Positions 36,342-38,476 of a stretch of 38,476 bases of DNA are shown here, one piece after another. The DNA is from Gammaproteobacteria bacterium. Its GTDB lineage: Bacteria; Pseudomonadota; Gammaproteobacteria; Pseudomonadales; Halomonadaceae. How positions within the stretch are numbered: position 1 is the stretch's first letter; every line of letters begins with the position of its first letter. The DNA lies in the NCBI GenBank assembly GCA_023485185.1, contig JAMCZP010000103.1, forward strand, positions 1-38,476, written 5' to 3'. The position numbers and the translations under genes are program-made. The notes beneath the pieces were generated by a model. The model ran no database searches and was not told the origin of the DNA. It worked only from the letters and a program-made list of their open reading frames with translations.

Positions 36342-38476
36342 TTATTGCTCCACCTCGTCGCGTTTAATTGAAAACAGCATGGCATAAAGCGTGGGTACCG
36401 CAATCAGCGTCAGCAACGACGCGAAGGCCAAACCTCCCATAATGGTGACTGCCATGCTGTTAAAAAAGGCGTCTGTTAACAGCGGTAGCATGCCCAGAAT
36501 GGTAGTGCCCGCGGCAAGAAATACCGGTCGTAAACGGCTGACGCTGGCATCTATCAACGCGGTGAAGCGCTGCGTACCCTCCTTAATTTGCCCGTCTATT
36601 TCATCGACCAGGACAATGGCATTTTTCATCAACATGCCGGACAGGCTGAGCATTCCTAACAGTGCGGTGAAAGAGAAGGGCAGACCGGTTAGTAGTAGAC
36701 CAATGACCACACCGCATACCGACATCGGCACTACCAGCCAGATGATCAGCGGCTGTTTGAGTTTGCCGAACAGTAAAATCGAGGTCAGCAGCATAATCAG
36801 CAGGCTAATCGGTAGCTGCTGCCCTAAGGCTTCCTGGGCATCGCCAGAGTCCTCATGCTCACCGCCCCATTCCAACCGATAACCCGGCGGCAAGGAAATG
36901 GCTTCGATCTCCTGGCGAATAGCGTCAAACGCTTGCGCGGCAGTATAGCCCTCTGCGGGGTCGGCCCCCACCGTCAGCGTACGCACCCGGTTACGTCGCT
37001 GTATCAGTGCTTCTTCGTTTTGCAGCTCAAACTCAGTAACTACTTGGCTTAGGGGCACAAACCGTTGCTGTGCACCGCTCCATACATTGCGATCTTGTAG
37101 CAGAGCCACATCATCACGCTCTGCCGCAGGTGGGCGGGCGACGATGGGTAGCAGGTGCTCGCCTTCGCGATAGGTGCCTGCACGAATGCCTGATGAAGCG
37201 AACTGCAGCGTTTGGGTAATATCTTCCCGGGTAACGCCGGCGATGCGGGCGCGTTCTTCGTTAATACGCGGCGCGACAATCAGTTCCTGCTGGCGCCAGT
37301 CGTTGCGTTGATCAATCAAGTAGGGGCTGGCGTCCATCCGCTGCTGAGCCTCTGCGGCCAGTTCCCGCAATACGGTTGGCGATGGGCCCTGAAAGCGGGC
37401 CTCTATATTGGCGCCATCGCCAGGACCAAACTGAAGACGCTGGGTGCGCACCTGGGCACTGGGGAAGGCTTCGTTTAATTCACGATAAAATTGTCGATCA
37501 AGGTCAGGAATCACATCAAGATCGTCGGTGCGTACAATGAATTGCGCATAGGCGGTGTTAGGCTGTTCTGGTGCATAGGTCAGCATAAACCGGGTAGCCC
37601 CCTGGCCGATAAAGCTGGCCACTGAAACGATTCCCTCCTGCTCCAGTATATACGCTTCGATCTCTTCGGCATTGTTGGATGTAGCACGAATGTCGGTGCC
37701 TTGGGGAAGCTCGACGTTAACAAAAAACAGCGGTGTGCTGGAGTCAGGGAAGAACGACTGGGGAATTAGCGTAAACGCCCACAGGCATACGGCGGTAATG
37801 ATGGCCAGCGCCGAGACGGTGACGATTCGCAAGCGCAGGGCAAGTAACAACAGTCGACGGTAAACCCGATAGAAGATTCCCCCATAAAGGTCGCGTTTGC
37901 TGTCGCTACTCTCGTACTCCTCTTTATGCTCGTCTGCCTGCTCCTCAGAAGGTGACTCGGTCTTGCGCAGCAGATAGTAGCCAAATAGCGGGGTAACGAT
38001 GATGGCCAGCAGCCAGCTCAACATCAGCGATACCAGAATTACCATAAACAGGGAGTAGAGAAACTCACCGGTCACATCATCGGAAAGCCCTATGCCAGCA
38101 AAGGCCATAATGCCGATGACGGTAGCACCCAGCAGTGGTAGCTGGGTGCGTTTGGCGGCATGGCCTGCGGCCTCTTTAGCGCGCTGGCCGCGCTTAATAT
38201 TCGTCACCATCCCCTCTGCGACGACGATAGAGTTGTCCACCAGCATGCCCATGGCAATAATCAGGGCGCCTAGCGATATGCGCTCCATCTCGATCCCCAG
38301 CAGCCCCATAAACAGCAGCGTACCAAGCACCGTGAGTAGTAGGGTGCTGCCGACCACGACGCCTATCCGCCAACCCATTGCCAGGCAGAGCACGCCAATC
38401 ACAATCGCTACTGACATCAGCAGATTTAGCAGGAAGTCATTGATGGCATCGTTAACTACATTGTGCTGTTCATATA
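36342..38476 (-). CDS. RND-family multidrug efflux transporter (N-terminal part outside window)
   Basis: Inner-membrane proton-driven efflux pump of the AcrB superfamily. The frame is open through base 38476 with typical residues (NDAINDFLLNLLMSVAIVIG), so the ATG at 38417 is internal and about a third of the protein (roughly 320 residues) is missing. Seen are TM2-TM6, the second periplasmic docking/porter half (FPDSSTPLFFVNVELPQGTD onward) and TM8-TM12 with GMLSLSGMLMKNAIVLVDEI. TM4 reads GMLVDNSIVVAEG: one Asp with Asn next to it, unlike the Asp-Asp pair of AcrB and more like TriC-type pumps as I remember them. The membrane-fusion partner would lie beyond the edge. It is unrelated to the sugar genes and sets the right boundary of that region. 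Confidence 0.92.
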   Translation of the reverse strand, partial: YEQHNVVNDAINDFLLNLLMSVAIVIGVLCLAMGWRIGVVVGSTLLLTVLGTLLFMGLLGIEMERISLGALIIAMGMLVDNSIVVAEGMVTNIKRGQRAKEAAGHAAKRTQLPLLGATVIGIMAFAGIGLSDDVTGEFLYSLFMVILVSLMLSWLLAIIVTPLFGYYLLRKTESPSEEQADEHKEEYESSDSKRDLYGGIFYRVYRRLLLLALRLRIVTVSALAIITAVCLWAFTLIPQSFFPDSSTPLFFVNVELPQGTDIRATSNNAEEIEAYILEQEGIVSVASFIGQGATRFMLTYAPEQPNTAYAQFIVRTDDLDVIPDLDRQFYRELNEAFPSAQVRTQRLQFGPGDGANIEARFQGPSPTVLRELAAEAQQRMDASPYLIDQRNDWRQQELIVAPRINEERARIAGVTREDITQTLQFASSGIRAGTYREGEHLLPIVARPPAAERDDVALLQDRNVWSGAQQRFVPLSQVVTEFELQNEEALIQRRNRVRTLTVGADPAEGYTAAQAFDAIRQEIEAISLPPGYRLEWGGEHEDSGDAQEALGQQLPISLLIMLLTSILLFGKLKQPLIIWLVVPMSVCGVVIGLLLTGLPFSFTALLGMLSLSGMLMKNAIVLVDEIDGQIKEGTQRFTALIDASVSRLRPVFLAAGTTILGMLPLLTDAFFNSMAVTIMGGLAFASLLTLIAVPTLYAMLFSIKRDEVEQ

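Overview
The window looks like a chromosomal carbohydrate-catabolism region of a halophilic gammaproteobacterium, most likely Halomonas or a close relative in the Halomonadaceae. The main reason is that the first GH13 glucosidase (3284-4945) closely matches, as I remember it, the characterised Halomonas sp. H11 alpha-glucosidase, with its catalytic residues exactly 12 positions later. Nearly every gene has a clear family. I see no tRNA, rRNA, insertion sequence, prophage or CRISPR.

Layout from left to right. (1) The 3' part of a GAPDH gene. (2) An alpha-glucoside (agl) operon on the minus strand: binding protein, two permeases, GH13 alpha-glucosidase, ATPase and LacI-type regulator. It diverges from a coiled-coil outer-membrane sugar porin across a 420 bp control region carrying three copies of a LacI-type palindrome. 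(3) A MalT-type activator, a second GH13 glucosidase and MalK on the plus strand. (4) A three-gene island: secreted DUF3455 protein, ECF sigma factor and anti-sigma factor. (5) A convergent malE-malF-malG operon. (6) zwf-pgl-eda on the plus strand. (7) A sodium/sugar symporter convergent with a DgoR-like regulator - dgoD - dgoK - dgoA - SMP-30 lactonase operon. (8) A minus-strand edd-glk-aldo/keto reductase-fructokinase operon. (9) The C-terminal two thirds of an RND efflux pump.

How the parts work together. The agl and mal systems bring maltose-like alpha-glucosides across both membranes and hydrolyse them in the cytoplasm. glk phosphorylates the glucose, then zwf, pgl, edd and eda carry it through the Entner-Doudoroff pathway to pyruvate and glyceraldehyde 3-phosphate, which GAPDH consumes. 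The fructokinase would feed in fructose, for example from sucrose. The dgo block is a parallel De Ley-Doudoroff branch for galactonate that yields the same end products.

The most informative non-coding findings are four sets of repeated palindromes. HexR-like sites lie upstream of both zwf and edd. An identical 11 bp palindrome lies upstream of both the dgo operon and the symporter, tying them into one regulon. Three LacI-type operators lie between aglE and the porin. A strong intercistronic stem-loop separates malE and malF. I did not find a wholly new system; the least explained parts are the DUF3455/sigma/anti-sigma island and the three tandem 12-mers in front of the second glucosidase.
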